Of a stretch of DNA of 64,000 nt, positions 36,485-48,436 are shown piece after piece. The notes beneath the pieces were generated by a model that had not been told where the DNA came from, ran no database searches, and saw only the letters and a program-made list of their open reading frames with translations. Position 1 is the first letter of the stretch. Each line of letters opens with the position of its first letter. The translations under genes were made by a program, and so were the position numbers. Location of the stretch: assembly GCA_024036415.1 (NCBI GenBank), contig JAMWET010000129.1, positions 248,001 to 312,000 on the forward strand, given 5' to 3'. Source of the stretch: Prochilodus magdalenae (Eukaryota; Chordata; Actinopteri; Characiformes; Prochilodontidae).

Positions 36485-36817
36485 TATACACTCACAGAGA
36501 ACTTTATTAGGGGGTGGGGCCTCCCTTTGCCCTCTGAACAGCATTTATTTGTATCATGGATTCCACAACAAGCTGGAAGCATTTCTTTGAGATTGTGGTT
36601 CATGCTGACATGGTTGTATCAAATAATTCCTGCAGATATTCAGGTGCACTTTAATGCTGCAAATCTCCTGTTCTAATTGGATTCGGACCCGGTGACATGT
36701 AACATTGTCAAACATGTTCACCAGAAACCAGTTGTTTGAGGATGCAGATCCGTCAATATCTGCTTTGGTAAAAGCATTTTGGGTATTACATTGTTGTGAC
36801 ATGGAAATACCTCTCAT
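36485..36817 (-). mobile_element. Tc1-like element, left half
   Basis: Begins TACACTCACAGAGAACTTTATTAG, a degenerate form of the TATACTCACCGGCCACTTTATTAG-type terminus. It continues through antisense transposase (CTTTGCCCTCTGAACAGC, TGGATTCCACAACAAGCTGG, CAAACATGTTCACCAGAAAC) and stops abruptly near 36817. The remainder of the same element resumes near 38300. Confidence 0.7.
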
Positions 36818-36842
36818 TAAAAATAGTTATAAAACCCGTTGG

Positions 36843-37354
36843 TCATGACGGGGGCAAACATGTCACATAAGTCAGCAGTAACAACAACAACAAGTACCAA
36901 GACAACAAAAAGATTAAAATAAACATGAAGTTGAAGAGAACATTTTTTATGTTTCTTAAAAGTGTACACTGTGCTTGACAGTATGTAAGCGACTTCCACA
37001 GTTTAGAAGTGTAACAACTGAAAGGGTCTCTCTCTGTATTTAACATGTATGAGCAGAAGGTCAGTATCTGCAGATCAAGTTGGATCAAGACCCTAGGTTG
37101 GCACATTAACAGAGATATTATATAATGTAAGCAGGTTCTACATTATTAAGAGCTTTATAAATTAGTAGAGTTTTGATTATTAGATTATTAGTAGCTTTAT
37201 AGATTAGCAGCAATTTGAGTGATATGAGCCCTTTGTTGTTTTTGCTAGGATCCAAGCAGCTGCATTTTGTACAAATTGTAGGGGATGAATTGTATCCTTC
37301 TGAACCCCAGTTAAGAAAGCCATTACAGTGATCGATTCTGCTTGTAACAACCAC
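36843..37354 (-). pseudogene. LINE (L2-like) reverse-transcriptase ORF 3' fragment
   Basis: Minus-strand frames carry decayed but ordered landmarks of a non-LTR retrotransposon ORF2 C-terminus: VTSRIDHCNGFL (family form VTSRLDYCN), LLIYKALNNVEPAYI, then after a frame change DPFSCYTSKLWKSL and LLRNIKNVLFNF. Two frames, 37354-37118 and 37106-36843, make up the segment. It sits between the two halves of a Tc1-like transposon, which suggests a nested insertion. The upstream portion of the LINE may extend past 37354 but was not recognised with confidence. Confidence 0.7.
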
Positions 37355-38299
37355 ACTAACAACTTTCTCTGCATTACTCTGAGATAGAGAAGGGCTACTT
37401 AGAAGATATAAAGCAACTTTAGTTTATGTTTGAGAACCAAGCGCCAACACTCAGTATTTTTTTTTATATCATGTTTACTAACAACATCACCCAGAGGTAT
37501 ACATATCTGTCAGTACAGATACAATTTTGATGCAGCTACGTATCTGACAGATAAATAAAATCTAGTTCTATAATCTGAAGTGCTTTGTTATTTAGCAACA
37601 CAACATGGAGTAAAACGAGGTTTAATTTACTGCTCACTGCACTATACGTTTGGGGTGGACTGGACTTTTGTAAGCATACTAGAACTAAGTTTTTGATTCT
37701 TTGATTGTCTAATTGCGCAAGGTTTGATGACTCTAATGGCATTATCAGAACAATTCATAAAACATTTTTGTGTTGGAATCGCCTCAGTGTTGAAAGAGTT
37801 TATACTAACATTAATAACATGTTCAGGCATTCATCTCATAAAGCTAGTAGAAGATTTAGTATTACAGGGACAAAGGGGTACTGTAGAAATTGAAGAGGTA
37901 TTGTCTGTATCATTAAAAACACTTACCTGTCTACTGTTGATACTACTCATTCATCTATTGTTTACTGACATTGTGTCCAGTTAGTTATGGTGTAGGACCT
38001 TCATTACGTTCTCAGACAACATGACAGAGCCATGGCGGCTTGGGTGTTATCAATCTCTGAGGTAGAAAGCTGTTTGCTCCCAAAATGCACCCAGTTATTC
38101 AGTTGTAGAGTCATTCACAGTACTAACTCCATTGTTAATGTAATATTCAAATAGGACTGCTGACACAAGGAGTGCATGAAATCATGCTAATGGCACCAAA
38201 TTGAGCAAAAATCAAGATTTAGCAGACTAGGCTCTGTTTTTCCAGTCTGCAAACGTTCTATTCTGGGCTGACAGAAGAGGAAGCTGACATGGAACCTCT

Positions 38300-38755
38300 T
38301 CTACTGTTGTAGCCCATCTGCCTCAAGGTTCGATGTGTTGTGCATTCCGAGTGGCATTTTTACTCACCACAATTCCACAGAGGGGTCACATGACTTATCG
38401 TAGCCTTTCTGTCTGCTTGAAGTGGTCTGGCCATTTTCTGCTGACCTTTCTCACCAACAAGGCATTTCCATCTGCAGGGCTGCTGCTAACTGCATGTTTT
38501 TATTTTATTGAACCATGCTGAGTAAACTGTAGAGACTGTGCGAGAATATCACAGTTATTGAAATACTCAAACCAGCCTGCCTAGCACAAACAATCTGGCT
38601 ACAGTCAACATTACAACACAGTGAACATTACCTGAAGCCGCTGGCCCATATCTGTGTGATGTTAAGCTCTGCACCGCACTGCTGTCACACGATTGGCAGA
38701 TCGGATAATTGCACGACTGAGTAGGTGTACAGGTGTTACTATAAATTGTTTGGTA
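38300..38755 (-). mobile_element. Tc1-like element, right half
   Basis: Resumes with TGTAGCCCATCTGCCTCAAG and GTTCGATGTGTTGTGCATTC, then GGTCTGGCCATTTTCTGCTG, CACCAACAAGGCATTT and AAATACTCAAACCAGCCTGC. This is the antisense of the N-terminal half of the transposase of the same subfamily as 36485-36817. The outer terminus near GGTGTACAGGTGTTACTATA is degenerate. Roughly 1.5 kb of unrelated sequence separates the halves. Confidence 0.7.
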
Positions 38756-41700
38756 AGCTACTTCTGTGTACGTGATGCAGCCTGGGCACCAAAGCAGAAC
38801 ATGTGTTTTCCTATTGTGAGGGGGAAAAAGTGCTGGGGGTGTGTTTTGTACATGATTTAGAAATTAAATCACTGAGGTAAAAGTGATTCCAGGTACTCAC
38901 AATGACAACTTTTGAGTAGCTGCTCTTCAGCAATGTGGAGAAGTTGTGTTCCTAACCAAATGAATGTGTCTGCACAAAACAAGTGAAGGCCTGGGTGTGA
39001 TTTATGCATCTTCAGATCAATGTAAGGGCATGTACATGACCTGCGTAAAACAGCTGAGGATGTGGTATTAATATAGCATGTACTGATAGAAAAACTCTTA
39101 ATGGTAGACATTATGGCCCCACTGACAGAAAAAAGAAACATGCACACAGTCTTACATGTGTCCTCACACGTATGCACACACAGATGCCTTTGATATGCCC
39201 CTTCATCTGTCATCGGATTGAACCACTGCCTTGGCAAGGGACTATAGGCCATTGTGCTCCACTTTTTTGGATATGTTACAAACATTTCTCTCGGCCGATT
39301 ACACAATGCTTCTGTGTGATTAACTCTGAATTCCACAAAACGCTTTGCAAAACAAAGCCCACCATTTCACTGTTGTTATTATTTCAGTCCTCGAGCTGAG
39401 ACACAGTACACACCCAACACGCTCACATCCTGTAGCTTTCTAAAGAAGGAAAGAGCTCATTGATTTCATTTCTCTTCTGAAACAATGCGAGCTGGGCATG
39501 TACTTGCCCTTCGGCTGTGGAAGAAGCCGAGGCCTCATCTCTGCACATGACATTTGGGAGATATTTACAAATGGTAAACAGAGCCCTTTCTGAGTACAGA
39601 ACCTGGGTTGTGTGAGCTGTAGTGGGACAAGTAAAAAACAGTCCAATGGAGTTCTACAGAGGCACCCTTGGTGAAGCTAAACTGAAATAAATCAGTCATG
39701 TATTTTAGACATACTTCCATATTCAGTGTTACGTTTTTGTAAATTATGGTCATATTATGAGATTTGAGTAGCATTATTGAGTTAAAAGAAACAAAATGGC
39801 AATAAATATGGTGCATTTTTATGTTTTAAATGTCACATGCCTCAAGAAGGCCTAATTTAATGTTTAGATCCCAAAAAAACATTACACTGGTGAAGATATG
39901 ATGGCAAGAGTATATAGTTTGGACTGAATTCTCCTTTAATCAACACCCGTAGTACATATTTCCTCCAGAGGAGTTGCTACATCTCTAAAATTTACAGAGT
40001 GAAGCTTTGAATAAGGGAAATTACACTGAAATGACTGCATTATTCAATTGTTAGGGTGCAAACAAAGTCATCCAGAGTGGTTAGATATGTAATGTGTCAT
40101 TTATAGTCAGAATTGTCACGGGGTAGGGATAGAACCCAGATAGCGGAAGCATTTAATGTCACTAAAACCTTTCTCACACACAGCTATTGAATGAAATCAT
40201 TGTTAATATGCTGACAGATTCCTGAGACATAGCTGTAAGATAGTTTTGTGTTAAACTTCTGGCACAAAAACCATTTATTTAAAAACAGATTGATATCACA
40301 GATCACTGTGAGGCACTTTCTTTTCCAATTCTGCCGCTATCACTATTACATATTCATTATAAGACAGGTGTAGGTTCGCTGGCATCTTTGGATAGTAAAT
40401 AAAAAGGCCATAATTTAATTGTACATATTGTGACCTCTGGTTACCATTAAAGAAATCTATGATAGTATGTTTCTCTACAATAAACCACTTCACTGGAATT
40501 CTCACTTTATGTCTCATCAACATGATTATACCGAACCTTTGAGAAATCCCTACATTTCCTACAATTTATTTAAATACTAAGTTGCTCTAAAAGATAAACA
40601 TGAGTACAAAATAGCAAGATGACCAACTGTGAGATATGCTACCAGAGTTGTCTTATATTTATGCATCGAAGTAAGGTTTTCTGACAGCTTCGAAAAAAGA
40701 GGCAGGTGAATTCCAAATTTAATACCTTCTCACTCTGAATGGGACAGAACTTTTGCCAAACCCTCCAACGATTACCTCATACCCAAGCAGCGCAGTCCAG
40801 CCCTGCTATTGGAGATTGTACTGTTCTCTAGAAATCAAAGCTAGCACATACATGGCACTTGCCCCTTGAGGCCTATTTCTGTGGTCATGTTGAAAGTAAC
40901 TTTTTGGAACCATGGATATTCTGGGGCCTGACCATGCCTTGGAATTTTTGTTCATAAAATATTTGTTAAACATAAGCTTCACAGCTTCCGATAGAAGTTT
41001 AAGTAGTGTCACGTTGCACATTCTTTTTGTTATGGTGGCTTCTGGCCAAAGCTGCTTGTTTCGATCCCAAGCTTAAAGTAATCCAGTTTACAGTGTTTAA
41101 TAATGAAATGCCTCCACTGAAGTAAATCAATCACATATAACACAACGTGTGACTAGGGAGAAGAGGAAGTGGAATATCATCTCAATTTCAGAGGGTGCTT
41201 AAACACCCATTACAGAGCACCATTTTTACTATATGAATTATTAATCTGTAGCCTAAATGTATACAGGTCAAGTCCAACCAAACTACTTGAGGTCAGCCAA
41301 ATGAGTTTTTCCTCATTCAGCCCAAAAGCCATCCTCTCCAAGAGTCAACTGTTTATGTGCTGGTGCAGTTAGCATTGTTTCCATGGAGTTTAGTTATATA
41401 AAGTTAACCTATGTGCAATCAGTTTTGTTTATCCAATTTTATTTTATCTACTTCTCATCCAATTTTAGGGTTCATTTATATTTGCAGTTCAGTTATTTTG
41501 GTCCAGACTATAGCAAAGCAAATGATTCCCTGTTGCATTTTGGTTCTACTTTGCTTTGCAATGAAACTGGCATACTTGGCAATTTTGGAATTATACCAAA
41601 ACCAAAATCCACAACACACTCAGGTGTAAACTGAAAGCACAACCGAAAGAACTGCTCCTTTCATAAATGTTTTGTAAATGTTATTTTATTTATGCATACT

Positions 41701-44700
41701 AATACTAACATGTTCAAAAGCAATAAGGCCCATGTTGGGAAAAAGGACTAGAGGACAGATTTCAACTCTAAACAACTTGCTAAATAATATTTAATATTAA
41801 AAGATATATATATATATATATAATACTTTATACTTCACTTAATGTTTAATATAGAGGAGCTTTGGAACTCCAGCCTAGTAGGGTAATTTGTCTCCAGTAG
41901 AGGGCATTATTAGCATACAAATCATTCCAATTGATCCGTATATCTGTTATGAGTCCTCACAATGTCACGCCAAGCTTAGTGCAGTTTGCCAACAATAAGA
42001 ATTTCCTCTTGTCAAAAGCCCTATTATAACACGATTGCCCAAATTAATGTCTTCCTGTGTTCTAGTAAAACATTCAGAGCTTGGTGCCCAAAAGACCCTT
42101 CAAATGATTATTTCTGAATCCACCTTTTTCACAGTCAGGTGAAGCCTCCCTTTGCCATTTCAAACAGCTGCTTTCCACTAGATTCAAATCTAACACCACG
42201 GCTGGAGAAGCACACACAGAGGACACACGCAACCCTCTGTTAAGGTTTTTAGTCTCCATTAGATGAATAGCAGATACGAATGACCTCATCCAATGAAGGC
42301 TTCGGCATACTGAGAAACCTCCACACACAGACCAAAGTGGAGGTTGAGAACTGCTCCAAATTGTGTAGATAATTATCAGAATAAGGTCTGGTGTAAAATA
42401 ACATTGACCCAGGAGCCCTTTTGGCAGACAGTGTTTTTGGGAGGAAACAGATATTGAAACTGTGACATTTGCGAAGTGCCTCTGCTCCACCTCCCTGCAT
42501 CACGCTAACATCCATAAGCACCACACGCAGCTGTGTATGAAAAGCTGGGCTGGCACAAGCCTTCCTTCCTTGCTGCGCAGCCTGTAATCCTAAAGCCTGC
42601 AAGCTCAAGCGCTTCCTTCCTGAGACGGTTAGGATGCAGTAATGGCCTCCTCTCGCCTCTTTTATGGCCCTGCTGCAGCTGCCTAATGAGAGAATGAATG
42701 CATCAGCTGCTGCAGATGAAAATGGTGCCTGTGAATATCTCCCAGCCTTAGATAAGACAGTTTTGTGTACACCAGCGGTATGTAAAGACTTGTAGTTCAG
42801 GCTTTTATGTCATATATGGGAATCAATAATGAATTATCATACATGGGTTAGGCATATCATGATTTTTGGTTATTTTTGGGAAATTTTTAGAGATGATTGA
42901 TTGCCATGTAAGTGATTGTGAGTAAGAGTATTAAAGAAAGTATTAAAGTACAAGTCTCAAGTAGTTAAATTGGCTGATTGGTTATCTTGCTACATAGCTG
43001 TCAATACTAATAGCTCACAAATAATGACAGAAACAGCTGAAGCTCAAATAAACAAGCATTACCTTTAATGGTGTCATCAGACCAGTTTTACCCTTGTTTT
43101 TAGTTTAACTTAGTCATATCGCAATATGATATGAAAACCCCACTGCTGTTTTTATAACTGGGTTCTTGGAGAGGCCATCTATTGTTACCTGCTATTTGTT
43201 GGAGACTGGATGAATTTCAGAAAAACGTAGTTGGAAACTATTCGCATTTCCATGAGATTAAGTATTAGAGCTCAGCCTCTTTTACTGTTCACAAAAACCA
43301 AAGGTGCTAGATCTCTGCTCCCATCTGCTGCCCAGTTTAACTCCTACAGACAAGTAGGGTGCATTTGATTCATACCCATGTCTGTAAAAATTTCCTTTTA
43401 TGCCCACACTAAATATATCACTTTTTATTTAGAAACTGCTTTGAATTCACTTCGTCACTTTTTCCCCTACTGCTAGCATGATGCCACAGTCAATTAGTAT
43501 GTCAGTGGTATCCTGTGTAATACTGTAATCAATCTTCATGTTTTTTAGCTCCACCTTAAGCATTAACCTTTAACATTCAAAGAGCATTTTATTTTTTATG
43601 GTGGAGTTTTACAGTCTCTCTGTATTCTAGCTGATTATGGTACCACTATTTATATACAGTCAGGTACTTGTTGTGTACAGTGACTGGCAGAAAAATATGA
43701 TTTTACTTATTTTCATTCTGAAATTTTAGGGAGAGACTGCTAAAAATAGCTATAAAGATTAAACTAAACAAAATGTAATCAAATATAAGATACTAATATA
43801 CAATTACATGTTAATTATAGATATTTACTATAAATATCGAAATTTATCATCAAAGACACTTTATTACAGAATTAAACAATGTTTACTGTCACAACAAAAG
43901 ACATCTTTAAACTCCATTAAGATTAATATTGGGGGTTGGAGGGATTTGGGCTTGTAGACATGAAAACGGACAGGGTTTGTGACATAGTGTGGAAAATCAA
44001 ATTGCCAAAAATATTCTGCCCTTCATGCTAATCCTTGACAGATGTCTCACATCATATTTGCTAGTCTGACATAAAGCCTTGTCATATATGGTAACTAATA
44101 AGCTACACACTCTGTTCTAGTACAACAAAAAGTGTACTATTAAACCATACAGACACCAGCGGTTTAGCAAAAATTCCCTTTAGGTTAAGACCTCTCTCTT
44201 CACCTTTTTACATGAAGCTGTTTTAAAATAACTGTTTGTACAGTGCAGCCTTTAAAATGAAGGCTATACAATAGCTTTACCTTTATATATTTACGCATCT
44301 TTAACATTAACAAATTCAAACAGTAAGGCCCATCAACAGAAGTGAGAACATCATGGTTAACCAAAAGTAACCAAAACATTCAGCCACATTTTAACCTTTG
44401 ACTTACATCAAACAAAGTCTTTCTAATGTCCTTTCAACTGCTCTGTGCCCACTAGAATTGTGTCCAGGAGAAACAGCTGTAATAAGGATGATAACCACCA
44501 ACTTCGCAACTTAATTTTGGCTGCCATAACACATGACTGCTGACCTCACAATTACCTGCCTAGTTAATATAACAACTGGCAGAATAGCCATGCTGGGTAA
44601 AGATTAATTAACTTTTACCTTTATAGTAAGAATGGATACGTTTCGCTATTGAAAATGAGTGATGATCAAAGAATAGATTTTGGCAAGCTACTCATCAAGT

Positions 44701-44791
44701 GGAAAGAACCGCATGCAATAACTCAGCACACTGTGGCTGCTCTGATTAAAGAGCCCTGTAGTGTCATTTGATAAGGGGGTTGTGGTGATGT
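38756..44791. other. Intergenic DNA, no gene seen
   Basis: Contains a 155-codon minus frame (38869-39336) and a pair of overlapping minus frames at 42.1-42.6 kb (138 and 119 codons). None shows a domain, coding bias or splice context, and they fall within chance expectation for 64 kb. The stretch 40368-40435 is one copy of a dispersed repeat (partner at 26.6 kb). A short (AT)n is at 41808-41822. Confidence 0.5.
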
Positions 44792-44829
<38 letters not shown>

Positions 44830-44859
44830 GTACCCCCTGGGAGGGGGGGGGGGGGGGGG
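44792..44859. repeat. Poly-G tract: 37 G, short spacer, 17 G
   Basis: A 37-base G homopolymer (44792-44828), a 14-base spacer containing TACCCCC, then 17 G (44843-44859). Such tracts are rare in vertebrate DNA and form G-quadruplexes. Reported length may be affected by sequencing error. The CCCCC in the spacer could pair with either G run as a hairpin. Confidence 0.9.
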
Positions 44860-45895
44860 TCACATGGAGGCTGAGAGACATGCATATAAACTTCCCCCTC
44901 CTAACCTTTAGCCTTCACTAAAGGACTTTTGCTTCTACACAAGCTATAACTGAGTACAGAACAGAATTAATGAAAATGATATACGTACGATAACACGCAG
45001 ATTCAGAGCCCCAGGCCCTCTATGGATTTTCAGACATGTAAGTATGTTATTATGCATTACCAGCTCCAAAGATAGCAAGCTCTGAGCTTATCCACATAAA
45101 AAAAAACTCTATAATGAGAACATCAATCACAGCTGTCTGGACCCTGTACTTGATAAGGAAACTGCATCAATGAAAGATTACTTTGACATGATGTACATTG
45201 GTAAATTATGCATGTAAAAGTGGGGGAAATTTCATTTTAAACTATTTAATGTTCTTCCATGTTAGTGATTTAAGTCTGTGTAATATGCATGTGTACTAAG
45301 TGCACCAATAATACATTTTGGGGCTAAATTTTTTTTATTATTAATATTTTTTGAAAGGCACATTCCTACATCTGTAGTAAACATGTTTACTTCTCTTCTA
45401 CGGCTTTTACATTGTAGTCATAAAAGTGATATTTTTCTAATTCAAAAGCTACAAAACACTTCTGATAGCATAATTGTCAGGTCAGAAGAACTTAAGGAAA
45501 AAAAGAAAGAAGTTAAAAAAATAACATTACTTTCAGGTGGCTGAATTTCTGTGCAGATGTGGTAACAGCCTTCAAGTTTATCACAACAAATAACTACCTA
45601 GCTAACATTACTGCTAAGAAGCTGGCATTTCTTGCAGCTATGGAACTGCAGTAACAGTTTTTAAATTGACATAAAAATGGTGACAGCTAAAAAACAGCTA
45701 AAAGATAGAAGTTAGCAAACGAACTACCTTGCCAAGAGTAGCACTAATGTTAGCTTGGTTGTATTAGTTTATTGCCAAATTGTTAGGCTAGCAGTCATGA
45801 TTTGTTGACACCACAGATTCCTAGTGGTTGTGAGATGGCACAGATGGAGATTTTGGATACAGTACAATACAATATGAACATGTCGAATGTTCTCA

Positions 45896-45971
45896 CCTCA
45901 GACATATGAACCTGGTTTTGATGTGCATGGGATCCTTCCTGTGTGGAGTTTGCATGTTCTCCCAGTGTCTG
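45896..45971 (+). mobile_element. SINE fragment, related to 23461-23665
   Basis: Contains GAACCTGGTTTTGATGT (decayed B-box region) and GATCCTTCCTGTGTGGAGTT TGCATGTTCTCCC, the body of the same GGCGGCACGGTGGC-type family. The head and 3' end are missing. Confidence 0.7.
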
Positions 45972-46028
45972 TTATTTTATTTTATTAATTGCTTCTCTTT
46001 CTAAATTATTGATACAATGTGAACATGT

Positions 46029-46070
46029 TTATTATTATTATTATTATTGTTATTATTATCATTATTATTA
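46029..46070. repeat. (ATT)n microsatellite
   Basis: About 13 ATT units with two single-base interruptions. Confidence 0.95.
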
Positions 46071-47798
46071 AAAACACTGGCCAGTGATAACGCACAAAGA
46101 TTCCAAGTCTAGTGTGTGTGCATGTTGAGGGTTTACAATATTCAGATCAAGAAATTGTCACAAAGATTAGCTAAAGTAAAAATAAACCATTTTAGTGTTT
46201 ATTGCATGATGTTCTGAGTGTACTGGGAAAAGAAGTAGGTCTCTTCTCAGGAAGACAAATTGCAGATAAATAATTCAGATTGCCAAAAGGCTCCATGATT
46301 ATGCAGTCTTGGAATCAAAGTGTCTAAGCCCTGTCCTTCCGGCTGTCTCCGCAGGGAGTTTGCTATGTACAGGACAAGAGCAGTCTCGGTCGGTGCCAAT
46401 GGAGTGAAGGCTACCATCTCAGCATGGGAGCAATTACTGGGCGGAATGAAATCAGATGGGATAATCACATGATTGAGATGTCTGTGTGCCAATGATGTCA
46501 TCATCCCTAATAGTCTGATTTCATCAAGACGTCTGTACAAACCATTTGCTGGGAGGTCTGCATGAGTCATTTACCTCAAGCAGCTGCTCTGAAGCATTTT
46601 AGTGGTGGAGTTTCCATATTGATTATTGGGAGCACACTTTCAAAAAAATAAAGGCTCCTAAATGGAACTTGGCTTGGATATATTGTTCTAAGGAAAAACT
46701 TTTTTGTGGTACAGAACCTTTGAGAATATTTACACTTTGAATATTCACATCTCTCCCGTCAACTTAGTTCTAAAGTTTCAAACTGCATCTACAACCACTG
46801 CTCTAAAACCAGGCATAGAACCATTAGTGGCAAATTCTGTCAGGAAGGTTCTAATGCTATGTCATTCATTCATTCATTACTCATTACTAATTGCTAACCT
46901 TGACCTGTCTTTAAAATAGTTTGACTTATGTACATATTCGACTGCTTTCAGGTGCTGACATTTCGACATAACCCTCCTTCTTCCCCACCGACACAAGACT
47001 TAGCTTTGTCAGGCTGTGCTGGGGGTAACCTCCAACCTGCTGTTCTGATCCAGCAGGATCTAAGGTTTTGATGCTCCAAGATCTGGACCAGGACAGGGCC
47101 TATGCCAAAGACTTTGATTTCTAGCAATTCTTTTCTTTGGATCTTTTTATTTGTACTTTCAGTGACAAATTAAATTAGTTAGGGGCGTGTTCATGCCAGT
47201 TTTAAATTTGTACTGTTTTATGTGGTCATAAGATATTCGACCACTACATCTGGACATCAGAGTATAGCCAGCAACTACTCTAGTAGGCAAACAAACTGCA
47301 GCTGAAAAATTAAAGAATTAAACTGTCAGCATAGAAACACAAAACCAATATTAAGGTAGGAGGAAACTTAAGCACCCAGAGGAAACCCCCACAGACATAA
47401 GGAGGACATGCAAATTCCAGATATAAAGAACTTGAATGCCTTGTCTAACCTGGGTGGTTTTATCTGCCAACGTGGGCAAGGTAATATTCTTTTCCCTCCT
47501 ACTGGGCAGTGGTGTGAAGTCTTAGCTGTTGATCTAAGCAAATCAATAATAAGCATTTGTCATTATCACCTGTTGAAGTTAAATGTTAACAGTTACAGGA
47601 TGCGTTCAAATGACGACTGAAGAGTTATATATGGGGCTGCCTATTAATACTTACTAATGATAATCATATGTGTGTATAGTTTCTACACATTATGCTGATA
47701 CAGATATAGGGCAGTAATTAAGTTAACAACTGAATGATCTACAGAACATCGGAATATTTCTTCGTAAGGTATATACAGTAGATAAACAATATAAATAC

Positions 47799-48431
47799 TG
47801 TCACGCTTCCGGGTTTGCCCGACTCCTCCGCTCTCCCGGACTCAGTTTCCCAGAGGGCTTCGCTCGATGACGTCGCATCTAACGTGCTCCCGCTCGTCCA
47901 ATCAGCATCGCTCCTGTTCGCCAGACTTCTGAACCCAGCAGTCACCCATTAGCCCCAGAACGCCAGACTTGTGAACCCAGCAGTCACCCATTAGCCCCAG
48001 AACGCCAGACTTGTGAACCCAGCAGTCACGCATTAGCCCCAGAATAAAACAAACAAACACACACACACTTCCCCTTTGCGAAGTTTTGCTGACTTTGTCT
48101 TGCAACTCTGAACGTTTCTTTCCTGTGTTTGCTACTCTGGTGTCGACTGATTACTGACTTTCCCTGTCATCTTACTCCTTTTTGGCTACCTCTTTGCTCT
48201 TGTCTGTCTCTCGACCTCTCCTTCATTTATCTGACCATCCTCTTGCTCACTCCTCCTAACTTGTCTCACTCGCTGATAGCTCTTCCTGGTTTCTGACCCT
48301 TGCCTGCGACCTCGTATATCCCTTGCATGACCAATCCTGTGTTGTTGCTTTGTTCGACTGTCCTATTGTGTAAAAAAGCCAACCTGACTTTTAGCTCTGC
48401 TCACGTCAGTTCGGAGTCTTTGTTACTGACA
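47799..48431. mobile_element. Solo LTR of a retroelement, 633 bp
   Basis: Begins TGTCA and ends TGACA (perfect 5-bp terminal inverted repeat with canonical TG...CA). It is flanked by a perfect 5-bp target duplication AATAC (47794-47798 and 48432-48436). CpG content is high at the left (CCGGGTTTGCCCG, GACGTCGC), including a CRE-like TGACGTCG near 47868. Three 42-bp tandem repeats follow, then AATAAA at 48043-48048. No internal domain lies beside it, so it arose by LTR-LTR recombination. A 5-bp duplication fits Ty3/gypsy or retrovirus-type elements; the family is not resolved. Which strand is sense is uncertain; the layout suggests plus. Confidence 0.88.
47919..48044 (+). repeat. Three tandem 42-bp repeats inside the solo LTR
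   Basis: Unit boundaries are 47919, 47961 and 48003. The units begin CGCCAGACTT and end TTAGCCCCAGAA. Only one or two bases differ among units (C/G at position 11; a C/G change in the third), so the amplification is recent relative to other repeats here. Tandem direct repeats in the 5' part of an LTR commonly lie in U3 and act as enhancers. Confidence 0.97.
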
Positions 48432-48436
48432 AATAC

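Noticed and set aside
37724..37984. 86-codon hydrophobic plus frame
   Set aside because: It lies between transposon halves, is AT-rich and hydrophobic by composition, and matches nothing recognised.
38869..39336. 155-codon minus frame
   Set aside because: Cysteine- and histidine-scattered composition without a motif pattern, no promoter or splice context. Judged to be chance.
41860..41900. GGAACTCCAGCCTAGTAGGG, similar to a hAT MITE end
   Set aside because: Too short, with no inverted partner nearby.
42074..42608. Overlapping 138- and 119-codon minus frames
   Set aside because: Two overlapping frames in different registers with no domain in either.
44688..44885. Proline-rich minus frame
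   Set aside because: The proline run is the poly-G tract read on the other strand.
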